This document shows positions 19,257-29,584 of a stretch of 64,000 nt of DNA, piece after piece. The stretch is from Shewanella abyssi (GTDB lineage: Bacteria; Pseudomonadota; Gammaproteobacteria; Enterobacterales; Shewanellaceae), in NCBI RefSeq assembly GCF_023284025.1, contig NZ_JAKIKR010000006.1, positions 1 through 64,000 on the forward strand, given 5' to 3'. How positions within the stretch are numbered: the stretch's first letter is position 1; the number at the start of each line of letters is the position of its first letter. Under the pieces are notes generated by a model that was not told the DNA's origin, ran no database searches, and saw only the letters and a list, made by a program, of their open reading frames with translations. A program made the position numbers and the translations under genes.

Positions 19257-22200
19257 ATGTTACCGAAATTATCGCATCAACAAACGCTTGAACCCACCTA
19301 CCTTTCTTTTTTAACGACGTTAGAAGAGGGAGCGTTTTCGGGTGACATCGATACCCGCTATAGTGCGCGTTTAGCCCAAGCGACCGATAACTCGGTATAT
19401 CAGTTTTTGCCACAAGCGGTGATTTATCCTAAAACGGCTGAAGATGTGCAGGTCGCACTGCAGCTTGCTAATCAAGCTGAATTCGCCAAGGTTGTCTTTA
19501 GTGCGAGAGGCGGCGGTACTGGCACCAATGGTCAATCATTAACCCACGGTATCATTGTCGATATGTCGCGTTATATGAACCAAGTGCTCGAGGTTAATGC
19601 GGCCGAAGGGTGGGTAAAAGTCCAAGCTGGCGTAGTAAAAGACGCGCTAAACGATGCATTGCGCCCCCATGGTTTCTTCTTTAGTCCTGATCTGTCGACC
19701 TCCAATCGTGCCACACTAGGCGGCATGATCAATACCGATGCTTCTGGCGCAGGTTCCTTGGTATACGGTAAAACCTCTGATCATGTCCTTGGGCTCACTA
19801 GTGTTTTGTTTGATGGTAGTGAGCTGCGCACTAGGCCAGTCACTCTTGCAGAACTAGACGATGTAACAGCGGTTACCGATAATGTGTTAGGTCAGCAGCT
19901 GATCACCACTATTGCTCAAATGTGCAGAGACAATCGAGAGCAGGTTGAGCAACGCTTTCCAAAATTAAACCGCTTTTTGACCGGTTACGATCTTAAAAAT
20001 GTATGGGATGACACGCTAGAGAATTTCGACCTGTCACGAATTTTGACGGGTTCTGAGGGTACGCTGGCGGTGATCACCGCAGCCAAATTAAATATTACCC
20101 CGCTACCGACGTGCCGAATGATGGTTAACATCAAGTATGATTCATTTTTATCCGCGCTGCGCCATGCCCCCGATTTAGTTAAAACCAATGCCACTGTGGT
20201 GGAAACGGTTGACTCAAAAGTGCTCAACTTGGCAAAAGAGGACATAATTTGGCATTCGGTGTCATCACTGATCACCGAGGTTCCAGGTAAAGAGATTGAC
20301 GGTTTAAACATGGTTGAGTTTGCGGGTGAGCAAACCGATGTTGAAGCAAGACTGGCGAATCTTGAAGCCATGTTAACTGCGCAAATTGACAATAACGAAG
20401 CGGGGCTTTTGGGGTATCAGGTCACATCTGATCGAGCCAGTATTAATACCATCTATGGGATGCGCAAAAAAGCCGTTGGTCTATTGGGCGCCGCTAAAGG
20501 CACTCGTAAGCCGCTGGCATTTGCCGAAGACACCGCCGTACCTCCAGAAAAACTGGCTGATTTTATTATTGAATTTAGAGCTCTGCTCGATAGTCATCAG
20601 CTGCAGTACGGCATGTTTGGTCATGTTGATGCCGGTGTATTGCATGTGCGCCCAGCGTTAGATATGTGCGATGTAGAAGATGAGAAACTGCTAAGAACGA
20701 TTTCTGATCAAGTGGCCGAATTAACGCTTAAGTATGGCGGCTTGATGTGGGGCGAGCATGGAAAAGGTGTACGTGGCGAATATGGCCCAGCGGTGTTTGG
20801 TGAGCATTTATATGGCTTGCTAGAGGACGTTAAAGGGCTATTTGATCCGCAAAATAAGCTTAATCCAGGTAAATTAGTGACACCCAAAAACAGTGGGCCG
20901 ATGATTTACAATGTCGACAGTGTTAAGCGCGGCAGCTTTGATAGACAAATTCCTATCCAAACCCGAAATGCATTTCCTGATGTGATGAACTGTAATGGTA
21001 ATGGCCTGTGTTTTAACTACAGCGCTTATTCGCCAATGTGTCCATCGTTTAAAGTGACTGGCGACCGAGTTCAATCCCCCAAGGGACGTGCTGGCCTTAT
21101 GCGTGAATGGTTGCGTTTGCTTGAAGCGGAAGGAATCGATGTCAACGAGCTTGCACGCGCTAAGCCATTAGGTTGGCTGCAACGAGCGCAGAACACCTTA
21201 AAAATTGATAAAGAGTATGATTACTCACATGAAGTAATGGAATCACTTAAAGGTTGTTTAGCGTGTAAGGCATGCTCTAGTCAGTGCCCTGTTAAAGTGG
21301 ATGTGCCCAAGTTTAGAGCCCAATTCTTTGATATCTATTATCAGCGTTATCTGCGCCCTGCAAAAGATTACTTGGTTGCAGGTATCGAAGACTCACTGCC
21401 GTTAATGGCTGCAGCGCCAAAACTGGTTAATGCGGTCTCACAAAATCGCTTAAGCAAATGGGTGATAAAGAAGTCAATTGGCTATGTCGATACGCCTGCT
21501 TTATCAGTGCCGACGTTAAAGCAGCGGCTTGAAGGACACGTGAGCCGTGGTTATGATTTAGCGGCACTGCAACAAATTTCAGAGTCAGAGCGCAAAAACT
21601 ACGTCTTAGTGGTACAAGATCCCTTTAACAGCTTTTATGAAGCGGGGACGGTGCTACATTTCATACAGCTTATTGAAAAGTTAGGGCTAAAACCTGTGCT
21701 ACTGCCGTTCAAACCCAATGGCAAACCTATCCATATTAAAGGCTTCTTGGACAAGTTTGCCCGGACTGCTAAGTCGACTGCCGATTTCTTAAATGAGATT
21801 GGTAAACTTAATATGCCCATGGTCGGTATTGACCCTGCCTTAGTGCTTTGCTATCGAGACGAATATCTTGAGGTACTCGGTGGCGCAAGAGGTAACTTCC
21901 ATGTCCAGTTGGCTAATGAATGGTTATTGGATGTGCTTAAAACTGAGCCGACGTTAACGCAAGGCGAACATGCAGCTCAAGGGAGCGAGCACAGTCAACC
22001 CGAGTTCACCTGGTTTAGCCACTGCACAGAATCTACCACCAAGCCAAATACTGCAAATGAGTGGCAAGGTATTTTTGAATATTTTGGCGCCAAGCTTAAT
22101 ACTGTCAACCTAGGTTGTTGCGGTATGGCTGGGACTTATGGTCATGAAGCTGAAAACCTCGAGCGTTCAAAATCCTTGTATACTATGTCTTGGGAGCAAA

Positions 22201-22322
22201 CGTTATCGGAGTTACCTCAATCGCAAATCTTGGTTTCAGGCTATTCTTGCAGAAGTCAGGTGAAGCGTTTTAGCGGTTTTAGGCCAAAACATCCGCTAGA
22301 AGCATTGTTAAATTTACTGTAA
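19257..22322 (+). CDS. ydiJ: YdiJ-type FAD-linked oxidase with iron-sulfur domain
   Basis: 1021 residues from ATG 19257; the in-frame TTG at 19242 would add five residues, but MLPKLSHQQ aligns with the start of E. coli YdiJ (MIPQIS...). Order of domains: FAD_binding_4 (ARGGGTGTNGQSL, DLSTSNRATLGGMINTDASG), FAD-oxidase C-terminal domain (HGKGVRGEYG), then a 4Fe-4S ferredoxin-type region (CNGNGLC...CPSF, GCLACKACSSQCPVK) and a CCG-type domain (GCCGMAGTYGHE). YdiJ is reported as a D-2-hydroxyglutarate dehydrogenase passing electrons to the respiratory chain. It follows ppsA in the same orientation but is separated by a terminator. Confidence 0.92.
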   Translation: MLPKLSHQQTLEPTYLSFLTTLEEGAFSGDIDTRYSARLAQATDNSVYQFLPQAVIYPKTAEDVQVALQLANQAEFAKVVFSARGGGTGTNGQSLTHGIIVDMSRYMNQVLEVNAAEGWVKVQAGVVKDALNDALRPHGFFFSPDLSTSNRATLGGMINTDASGAGSLVYGKTSDHVLGLTSVLFDGSELRTRPVTLAELDDVTAVTDNVLGQQLITTIAQMCRDNREQVEQRFPKLNRFLTGYDLKNVWDDTLENFDLSRILTGSEGTLAVITAAKLNITPLPTCRMMVNIKYDSFLSALRHAPDLVKTNATVVETVDSKVLNLAKEDIIWHSVSSLITEVPGKEIDGLNMVEFAGEQTDVEARLANLEAMLTAQIDNNEAGLLGYQVTSDRASINTIYGMRKKAVGLLGAAKGTRKPLAFAEDTAVPPEKLADFIIEFRALLDSHQLQYGMFGHVDAGVLHVRPALDMCDVEDEKLLRTISDQVAELTLKYGGLMWGEHGKGVRGEYGPAVFGEHLYGLLEDVKGLFDPQNKLNPGKLVTPKNSGPMIYNVDSVKRGSFDRQIPIQTRNAFPDVMNCNGNGLCFNYSAYSPMCPSFKVTGDRVQSPKGRAGLMREWLRLLEAEGIDVNELARAKPLGWLQRAQNTLKIDKEYDYSHEVMESLKGCLACKACSSQCPVKVDVPKFRAQFFDIYYQRYLRPAKDYLVAGIEDSLPLMAAAPKLVNAVSQNRLSKWVIKKSIGYVDTPALSVPTLKQRLEGHVSRGYDLAALQQISESERKNYVLVVQDPFNSFYEAGTVLHFIQLIEKLGLKPVLLPFKPNGKPIHIKGFLDKFARTAKSTADFLNEIGKLNMPMVGIDPALVLCYRDEYLEVLGGARGNFHVQLANEWLLDVLKTEPTLTQGEHAAQGSEHSQPEFTWFSHCTESTTKPNTANEWQGIFEYFGAKLNTVNLGCCGMAGTYGHEAENLERSKSLYTMSWEQTLSELPQSQILVSGYSCRSQVKRFSGFRPKHPLEALLNLL

Positions 22323-22336
22323 CGACATCCAATATT

Positions 22337-22362
22337 AAAACTAGCATTAGCTAGTTTTTTTA
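22337..22362 (+). terminator. Terminator of ydiJ
   Basis: AAAACTAGC-att-AGCTAGTTTTTTTAT, 16 bp after the stop codon. Confidence 0.8.
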
Positions 22363-22406
22363 TACACTTACAAATGAGTCTACAGTTAAAAAGTGTGGAG
22401 GCCGAA

Positions 22407-22841
22407 ATGGCAACAAAGGTATCGAATGCGTCTGATGTGATTACATCTTTAAAAGCGAGCGCCCCCTTGTGTGCAGATAAAGCAATTTTTGAAATCACAG
22501 ATAATGGTGACTGGTTTTATCAAGGTGGAATATTACCGCTCAAGTTTAGTAAGCTGTTTGCCAGTATTTTGAATAGAATTGATGATGAGTACTTTCTCAT
22601 CACGCCGGTAGAAAAGTTGAAAGTCGAAGTCGCTAGCCAAGCATTGATCATTGTGGATTATGATGCAGATGGAAAGGGTGGATATGAAGTGTTGTCGAGT
22701 ATTGGTACCCATCACAACATCCCGTCATTTGACGGGTTTATCGTCAGTGACGAAAGCATCACCGCAACGGTAGAAAGAGCAATCGTTGCTCGGCTAAACA
22801 GAGCTTGTTTTTATCGCTTTATCAATGAATTTTTAGCTTAA
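22407..22841 (+). CDS. DUF1285 family protein
   Basis: 144 residues from ATG 22407, chosen because GGAGG lies 6 bp before it; another ATG 33 bp upstream lacks a ribosome binding site. The sequence FEITDNGDWFYQGGILPLKFSKLFASIL followed by DEYFLITPVEKLKVEV matches the DUF1285 family as I recall it (a small all-beta cytoplasmic protein of unknown function). It is a single gene between ydiJ and the MarR regulator, with about 155 bp to the latter. Confidence 0.75.
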   Translation: MATKVSNASDVITSLKASAPLCADKAIFEITDNGDWFYQGGILPLKFSKLFASILNRIDDEYFLITPVEKLKVEVASQALIIVDYDADGKGGYEVLSSIGTHHNIPSFDGFIVSDESITATVERAIVARLNRACFYRFINEFLA

Positions 22842-22996
22842 GCAGCTTGTGTTACCTTAAGCTTAATGGACTATTTTAAGCTAATGATTAATAAGCTGTT
22901 TGATTGAATATTGATAATTAGCTAATCCGAAGGCTAGTTTCTTCCAGCGTAAGTGATAAGATGAAATGAAGCGCTATATTGCAGTGGAGGTGCTGA

Positions 22997-23416
22997 TTGA
23001 ATCGGTTTGAAAGTTTAGGTTACCTGGTCTCTCATCTAAATGTAGACCTACAAAATGCGTTAGATCAAAAGCTTAAACGCTATGATCTGGACATAAAGCT
23101 CTGGCCAGTGCTGTTTTCACTTTGGCAGGAAGAGGGGGTGACACAAACTGAACTTTCCAAACGTTGTGATGTGGCTAATTACACCATGACCAGATTACTC
23201 GATCAGCTTCAACAGCAGCAATTAATCACCCGCCAGCAAGATGTCGACAATCGTCGAGCCTTCAATATCTATTTGACCAATAATGGAAAAGCATTAGAGC
23301 AGGATCTTATTCGTGAAGCAGAGCGAGTCAATGAAACCTTTCTGGATAACTTAGATTTTGACGAACGAACGACATTCTTAGCGCTTATTAACAAAATCAA
23401 TCGGTTTACAGATTGA
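22997..23416 (+). CDS. MarR family transcriptional regulator
   Basis: 139 residues beginning with TTG (22997), supported by GGAGG six bases upstream and no alternative ATG. The winged helix is typical of MarR proteins: GVTQTELSKRCDVANYTMTRLLDQLQQQQLITRQQDVDNRRAFNIYLTNNG, including the DxRxxxIxLT wing. It should be a dimeric DNA-binding repressor responding to a small ligand. Its target is unknown; the next gene downstream encodes a small lipoprotein but has its own gap of about 90 bp. Confidence 0.85.
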   Translation: MNRFESLGYLVSHLNVDLQNALDQKLKRYDLDIKLWPVLFSLWQEEGVTQTELSKRCDVANYTMTRLLDQLQQQQLITRQQDVDNRRAFNIYLTNNGKALEQDLIREAERVNETFLDNLDFDERTTFLALINKINRFTD

Positions 23417-23505
23417 ACCTTGTCTTATCGATGTCCTTATAACGCGATGAATTTCTGGCTCAAAACAGAATTTTCATAAAATGGTACTCGTTAAATGGAG
23501 TTTTT

Positions 23506-23922
23506 ATGTATCGAACCCTACTCATCGTGACTGTAATCGCTGCTTTAACAGCGTGTTCGGTCAATATCAATAAATCTAAAGCTAAGCCGCCAACAGCACC
23601 AGTAGTTAAACAAACAAGCTCTAGCGAAGGGTTTATTCAGTCTATTTCACTTGCGAATGGCTCAAGCATAATCGTTGCAGAGGGGCGCTTAGAGCCTCGT
23701 TCTATTGGCAGTATCAGTGTTAAATTGTATAGAGATCTGTATGTGGGGGACTTTATTGCTGCGGTTAATTTTGCTCGTGATGGAACAATTGTTAAAGCGG
23801 TATTGATTGAAAATGGTTTAGATAAACAAAAATTATCAATTACAACAGTGACAGCAGGCAGCGGGAATTATCTAGCAAGTCAGCTCGTTTGTGTTACATC
23901 TAATGATATCACGTTATGCTGA
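23506..23922 (+). CDS. Small lipoprotein of unknown function
   Basis: 138 residues. The N terminus is a lipoprotein signal (MYRTLLIVTVIAALTAC, lipobox LTAC; the mature Cys is followed by SVNIN). The rest has a beta-rich composition (SIIVAEGRLEPRSIGSISVKLYRDLYVGDFIAAVNF) with two Cys at the C terminus (LVCVTSNDITLC). I recognise no family. Ribosome binding site AATGGAG before the ATG. It converges with the next minus-strand gene, only 9 bp away, without an obvious terminator. Confidence 0.7.
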   Translation: MYRTLLIVTVIAALTACSVNINKSKAKPPTAPVVKQTSSSEGFIQSISLANGSSIIVAEGRLEPRSIGSISVKLYRDLYVGDFIAAVNFARDGTIVKAVLIENGLDKQKLSITTVTAGSGNYLASQLVCVTSNDITLC

Positions 23923-23931
23923 GTTATTGGC

Positions 23932-24288
23932 TTAACTGATTGTCAGTATTAATACGATTAATAAGCCGATAGCAAGAATACTTTGTTGAGTTATTAAACG
24001 GCTTCGATATAGATCTTTTTTCCCCTGTTTTAGACTTGCCACTAAGTTGTTCTGTTTATATATCAGGCAGATAAGCTGTTCGGTCCTTGGATCGAGCAGC
24101 AGATGCAGCCTCGCGGGTTTACCATCTTTGAGCACAACATTGTGCTCGCTCTGGTGGCCAAAGTTTAATTTTCTAGATACCCGCTTGCCATCGACATATG
24201 CTTGTTCTAAACCACACCAGTTACTGGCTTGTAGCTCAATATTTTCTTGGTTGAGATCATACTTAAAACACACCATGTTACGACCCAC
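23932..24288 (-). CDS. Small C-tail membrane protein, unknown function
   Basis: 118 residues from GTG 24288 (AGGA ribosome binding site) or 114 from ATG 24276; the choice is open. The first 95 residues are soluble and beta-like (FKYDLNQENIELQASNWCGLEQAYVDGKRVSRK, DGKPARLHLLLDP), and the last 20 form one hydrophobic segment (SILAIGLLIVLILTIS). This suggests a tail-anchored inner membrane protein with its main domain in the cytoplasm. No recognised family. Confidence 0.65.
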   Translation of the reverse strand: MGRNMVCFKYDLNQENIELQASNWCGLEQAYVDGKRVSRKLNFGHQSEHNVVLKDGKPARLHLLLDPRTEQLICLIYKQNNLVASLKQGKKDLYRSRLITQQSILAIGLLIVLILTIS

Positions 24289-24399
24289 TATTATCCTAGG
24301 GCCTTTAATTCAAGCAGAGGAATATGACCTTTGCCAGTTCAGTACAATGAAAATTTTATGAATGATCGCTATATCATTGGAACGACATAAGTAATAGGC

Positions 24400-24432
24400 A
24401 AAAAAAAGCCAAGCTAATGCTTGGCTTTTTAA
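24400..24432 (-). terminator. Terminator of ldh
   Basis: Read on the minus strand, AAAAAGCCAAGC-attA-GCTTGGCTTTTTTTG immediately after the leucine dehydrogenase gene. Confidence 0.88.
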
Positions 24433-24445
24433 AAATACTCGATAT

Positions 24446-25477
24446 TTACTTCGCAGCGTTAATGATCTCGCGCGCCATTTCATCAGCGACATCACCGGTT
24501 GTGCGGTTTTGTGCATCAGCCTGTTTGAAAATGGTGATAAGCGTATTGTAGATCTCTTCTACTTTGGCCGTTGCTGCGGTGGCATCATAGTCTTTTTCAA
24601 AAGAGACATTGATAATACCCCCAGCGTTAATAACGTAATCTGGTGCATAAAGTATGTTTTGCTCTTTTAACAACTCACCATGACGCACTTCAGCAAGCTG
24701 GTTATTGGCACAACCTGCAACAATAGTCGCTTTTAACATCGGAATGGTGATGTCGTTGATTGTTGCACCAAGTGCACAGGGGGCGTAGACATCAACATCT
24801 TGATGATAGATATCTTGCGGTGCCACAACTGTGGCGCCAAATTCAGTTGCCACTTTATCCAACGACTCTTGATTTATATCGGTAACGATAAGCTCTGCGC
24901 CTGCTTCGTGCAGGTGACGACATAGGTAGTAACCAACATGGCCAACACCTTGAACTGAGATCTTTAGCCCTTTAAGGCTGTCTAAGCCACGCTGATGCTT
25001 CACAGCAGCTTTAATACCCAAGAAGGTACCAAGAGCAGTGTATGGTGAAGGATCGCCACTCTTGCCTTCTAAACCCGCCATATAAGGCGTCTCTTGATGC
25101 GCGATCATAATATCGGCTGTTGAAACACCAACATCTTCAGCTGAATAGTACTTTCCACCTAAGGTATCAATACAACGGCCGAACGCTCTAAAGAGGGCTT
25201 CACGATCTTTTACTTTAGGATCGGCAATAATAACTGACTTGCCGCCACCCATGGTCAGGCCAGCTAATGCATTTTTATAGGTCATTCCACGAGAAAGACG
25301 AAGTACGTCGGTTATCGCTTCATCGTCAGATTCATAATGCCACATTCTACAACCGCCTACAGCGGGGCCTAAGTTGGTGTTATGAATTGCAATAATGGCT
25401 TTGAGGCCGCTTTCTTTATCCTGACAAAAAACGACTTGTTCATGGTCGTCAAAAGAGATGTGATTGAATACTGCCAC
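24446..25477 (-). CDS. ldh: Leucine dehydrogenase (Glu/Leu/Phe/Val dehydrogenase family)
   Basis: 343 residues. The reaction is NAD-dependent oxidative deamination of branched-chain amino acids to 2-keto acids. Visible are NLGPAVGGCRMWHY, the substrate and catalytic lysines in MTYKNALAGLTMGGGKSVI, the SAEDVGVSTADI segment and a Rossmann NAD-binding motif (VQGVGHVGYYLCRHL). Length fits bacterial LeuDH. In Shewanella this gene belongs to branched-chain amino acid breakdown. A perfect 20-bp palindrome about 157 bp upstream could be its operator. Confidence 0.9.
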   Translation of the reverse strand: MAVFNHISFDDHEQVVFCQDKESGLKAIIAIHNTNLGPAVGGCRMWHYESDDEAITDVLRLSRGMTYKNALAGLTMGGGKSVIIADPKVKDREALFRAFGRCIDTLGGKYYSAEDVGVSTADIMIAHQETPYMAGLEGKSGDPSPYTALGTFLGIKAAVKHQRGLDSLKGLKISVQGVGHVGYYLCRHLHEAGAELIVTDINQESLDKVATEFGATVVAPQDIYHQDVDVYAPCALGATINDITIPMLKATIVAGCANNQLAEVRHGELLKEQNILYAPDYVINAGGIINVSFEKDYDATAATAKVEEIYNTLITIFKQADAQNRTTGDVADEMAREIINAAK

Positions 25478-25633
25478 TTGTTGATCTCCGCTCTGAGCAT
25501 CGATAATACCGCTACTGCTAGATTACAGTGCGATCTGCTTGTTATATTTATTGCAGAACGATAGCATTTAGCGATACTCTCAACAAAGCAAAGATTCGGA
25601 TTATTTGTGATCCATGTGGCAATTCTGCTTTCC

Positions 25634-25653
25634 ACTTTACGTTAACGTAAAGT
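25634..25653. promoter_or_regulatory. 20-bp perfect palindrome, LiuR-like operator
   Basis: ACTTTACGTTAACGTAAAGT. As I recall, the MerR-family regulator LiuR of branched-chain amino acid catabolism in gammaproteobacteria binds TTTACGT-type palindromes, and leucine dehydrogenase is among its targets in Shewanella. It lies 157 bp upstream of ldh and 93 bp upstream of the divergent DUF4826 gene. Confidence 0.55.
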
Positions 25654-25745
25654 TTTAAGTGTTACTTATGCTAAATAAGTTGGTAAATTATAAAAGAGTT
25701 GCTGTTTTTAAGGGCTCAAAAAGAAAATAAGAAAGGAAGGAAGAG

Positions 25746-26180
25746 ATGGCTGAAGAAGTCGAGCAAGCTCAAGACCAAGAAGCGTTAAGACAAGAGTGGA
25801 TCAGAACTCAGTTTCAAAAAGCAAACAAATTTCTCGCTGAAAAAGGGATTTTGCCCAGTAAGGTTCATGCTGACGAAAGCCGTTATTTAGCGCCATTTGT
25901 TGCCATTTGGAAAATGGAATCTAAAAAGCCCTCTAAGCAAACATTTTGGGTGATGTCCGGTGACCTGCCGTCTGATTACGTTGATGTTAACGTTGCCGCT
26001 ACTGCGAGAGATGCAATTCGTCATTTTTCTATGATTTGGCAAATGAAAGCGGAGAATATCAGGCGCTCAAGTTTGGTCAAAGACCCTGCGCAAGCGAAGT
26101 TTGCCGAACTACTAATCTCTCGAGCTGAAGGGCTCTATAAAATGCAGGCTGATGATAAAATCTGGGGACCTGTTACTTAA
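25746..26180 (+). CDS. DUF4826-like conserved protein
   Basis: 144 residues, acidic and helical at the N terminus (MAEEVEQAQDQEALRQEWIRTQFQ). The middle part ESRYLAPFVAIWKMESK...TFWVMSGDLPSDYVDVNVAATARDAIRHFSMIWQMKAENI is well conserved in marine gammaproteobacteria and matches DUF4826 as I recall. Function unknown; no signal peptide, so cytoplasmic. Strong ribosome binding site (GGAAGGAAGAG). Divergent from ldh, single gene with its own terminator. Confidence 0.75.
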   Translation: MAEEVEQAQDQEALRQEWIRTQFQKANKFLAEKGILPSKVHADESRYLAPFVAIWKMESKKPSKQTFWVMSGDLPSDYVDVNVAATARDAIRHFSMIWQMKAENIRRSSLVKDPAQAKFAELLISRAEGLYKMQADDKIWGPVT

Positions 26181-26201
26181 TCTACGCCGATAAAACCCGT
26201 T

Positions 26202-26245
26202 AAAAAAATGCCTGAATAAATTGCTTTATTCAGGCATTTTATTTT
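26202..26245 (+). terminator. Terminator of the DUF4826 gene
   Basis: AAAAAAATGCCTGAATAAA ... TTTATTCAGGCATTTTATTTT, a long stem with a T-rich tail. Confidence 0.85.
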
Positions 26246-26335
26246 CTGAGCATAATTTATTAAGTGAATACATATAGGCATAAAAAAGGCCGCTTCATGG
26301 CCTGATTCAACACTCGATGTTAGATCTCTGTCACA

Positions 26336-27478
26336 TTAACCCAAGTAAAAGTAACCACGATTAAGCAGTGTCACAATGAGCTCTTGAGTTGCCACATTTT
26401 GCAGTAACTGCTTAGTTTTTTCTGCAGCAAAACTGCAGCTGTTCGCCAGAATGGTGACATCGGCAGTGATATTTTCTGGATGCACAAAGGGCTCGCCGTT
26501 AATAAATACCCGTGATAGCGAATCATTTTCTAGCTGTAACAATTTTAAACCACCGATACGGCATAACAGTGCGCCTTGCTCAATATCGTCCTTCAGCATG
26601 TCGGCAGTGTAAGGCTCTTCAGGCTCACACAAATCTAATTCAAATCGATTCTCACTCAACATGTTGCCCAGCATCGTTTGATAACTTTCAGGGGAGCTGG
26701 CGAGTTCGCTTATCAGTGCCATCATATCTTGCTGGTGGCTAACACTCACTTGGTTAGCGACAGTCGGTTCTGATGTTGATGTGAAACGCTTTAACCCCGT
26801 ATTGGTATCAATTAGCGCATCTGCTAATGCACTAAATAGCTCTTGCTGACTCGGCGCTCTATAGCCTATTGAATAGCTCATCGCAGTGGTTAACGTTTGG
26901 CCCTGATGTGGATAGCCTGGAGGGATGTAAAGCATGTCGCCTTTTTCCAATACGACATCAATGATCGGGGTAAACCCTTCTATCAATGGCGTGGTTGGGT
27001 CATTATTTTTCGGTGCATATTGGCCTTTTTCGCCCACAGTCCAGTGACGCTCGCCTTCACCTTGAATAATAAATACATCATAGTTATCAATATGCGCACC
27101 GACGCCACCACCAGGTGTTGCAAAAGAGGCCATTAAATCATCGAAGCGCCAATCAGGAATAAAGCGGAAGGCATCAATAAAGTTGGCTGAATCTGGATGC
27201 CAATGATTTAACGCTTGTACCAGCAATTGCCAATGGCTGCTGCCAAACTGATCATAATCTTCAAAGGGTCCTTGGCAGATCTGCCAATCGTTGTCCTTGG
27301 TTACTACAACACGAGAAGATACTTCCTCCTCACAGGCTAAACCTGCAAGTTCATCTGGACTGATGATCTCTTCAAAATGTGGAAATGCATTTTTGATGAG
27401 TAATGGCTTTTTTTGCCAATAGTCCCTAAGAAAAGCGTTGGTGTCTAAATTAAGGCTGTACATTTTGGCTGCACCCAT
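26336..27478 (-). CDS. roxA: RoxA-type ribosomal protein uL16 3-hydroxylase (JmjC/cupin)
   Basis: 380 residues. It is close to E. coli YcfD/RoxA throughout (DYWQKKPLLIKNAFPHF, ISPDELAGLA, GPFEDYDQFG, LVQALNHWHPDS). This 2-oxoglutarate and Fe(II) oxygenase hydroxylates an arginine of ribosomal protein L16. The Fe ligands are in the HxD motif of GGGVGAHIDNYDVFIIQG and the later His of PPGYPHQGQT. A wHTH-like C-terminal part follows. The start may be the internal ATG five codons in (MYSLNL, 27463), which aligns better with YcfD. Same orientation as purB downstream genes. Confidence 0.9.
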   Translation of the reverse strand: MGAAKMYSLNLDTNAFLRDYWQKKPLLIKNAFPHFEEIISPDELAGLACEEEVSSRVVVTKDNDWQICQGPFEDYDQFGSSHWQLLVQALNHWHPDSANFIDAFRFIPDWRFDDLMASFATPGGGVGAHIDNYDVFIIQGEGERHWTVGEKGQYAPKNNDPTTPLIEGFTPIIDVVLEKGDMLYIPPGYPHQGQTLTTAMSYSIGYRAPSQQELFSALADALIDTNTGLKRFTSTSEPTVANQVSVSHQQDMMALISELASSPESYQTMLGNMLSENRFELDLCEPEEPYTADMLKDDIEQGALLCRIGGLKLLQLENDSLSRVFINGEPFVHPENITADVTILANSCSFAAEKTKQLLQNVATQELIVTLLNRGYFYLG

Positions 27479-27563
27479 GAAAAGGATAAAAATAAAGGCG
27501 ATAAGCCTAAGCTTACCGCCTTATTTGCACCATTAGTAGTCTAACTACATCTGGTCTTTTTGT

Positions 27564-28958
<1,395 letters not shown>

Positions 28959-28963
28959 TTATA

Positions 28964-29581
28964 TTATAGGGTGAGGCTTTTCATAGCTGTATCGACTATT
29001 GTTTTTCTTGCGAAGACAAGATGCCTACGCTTGCCTCCTAATTGTCGCCATAACACTGCACTGCGCATGGCAGACAGTAACAGGGCGCGAATTTTGTGCT
29101 GAGTCTGGGTGCGTTTAAGGAACTCTGGGTTACCCGAAATTTGCAGCTTTGGCCCTAGCTCGCTAACGATATCACTGTATATACTGGCAAAATTAGCAAT
29201 AACCTGCTCATCAGTAATGTCGAAGTGTCCAAGTTGGCGATGAATTTGACTTATCCGCTCAGACAGCATTCCCATGGCATTTGATGAGCGGGTGAGTTTG
29301 CGCTCCAGTGCCAAAATACCCACTAGATAGCGGGTGACTTCAACATCTTTTTCTTTGCCGTCACCCAGTTGGGCAACAATCATTTGGTAGCCTTTTTTCA
29401 ACGCTTCTTGATCAGCGTATACATCGGCTGTTGAGTCGGGGTTAGTGACTAACACTGAATTTAAACTGGCCGCTAGCGCGTCTTTATCGGAGTCGCCATT
29501 GCGTGCTATGTATTGTACTTGGGCTACGGCTTGCAATATGCCAGCAAAAGCCATTGTGCGTTCAAACAGCTGATCGCTCAT
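28964..29581 (-). CDS. hflD: HflD (YcfC), high frequency lysogenization protein
   Basis: 205 residues, the usual length. The opening [25 protein letters not shown] and the C-terminal [25 protein letters not shown] are characteristic. In E. coli HflD is a membrane-associated helical protein that modulates lambda CII. Its housekeeping role is not settled. It is 3 bp from mnmA and 29 bp from purB, so the three genes are almost certainly one transcript. Confidence 0.93.
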   Translation of the reverse strand: MSDQLFERTMAFAGILQAVAQVQYIARNGDSDKDALAASLNSVLVTNPDSTADVYADQEALKKGYQMIVAQLGDGKEKDVEVTRYLVGILALERKLTRSSNAMGMLSERISQIHRQLGHFDITDEQVIANFASIYSDIVSELGPKLQISGNPEFLKRTQTQHKIRALLLSAMRSAVLWRQLGGKRRHLVFARKTIVDTAMKSLTL

Positions 29582-29584
29582 GGA

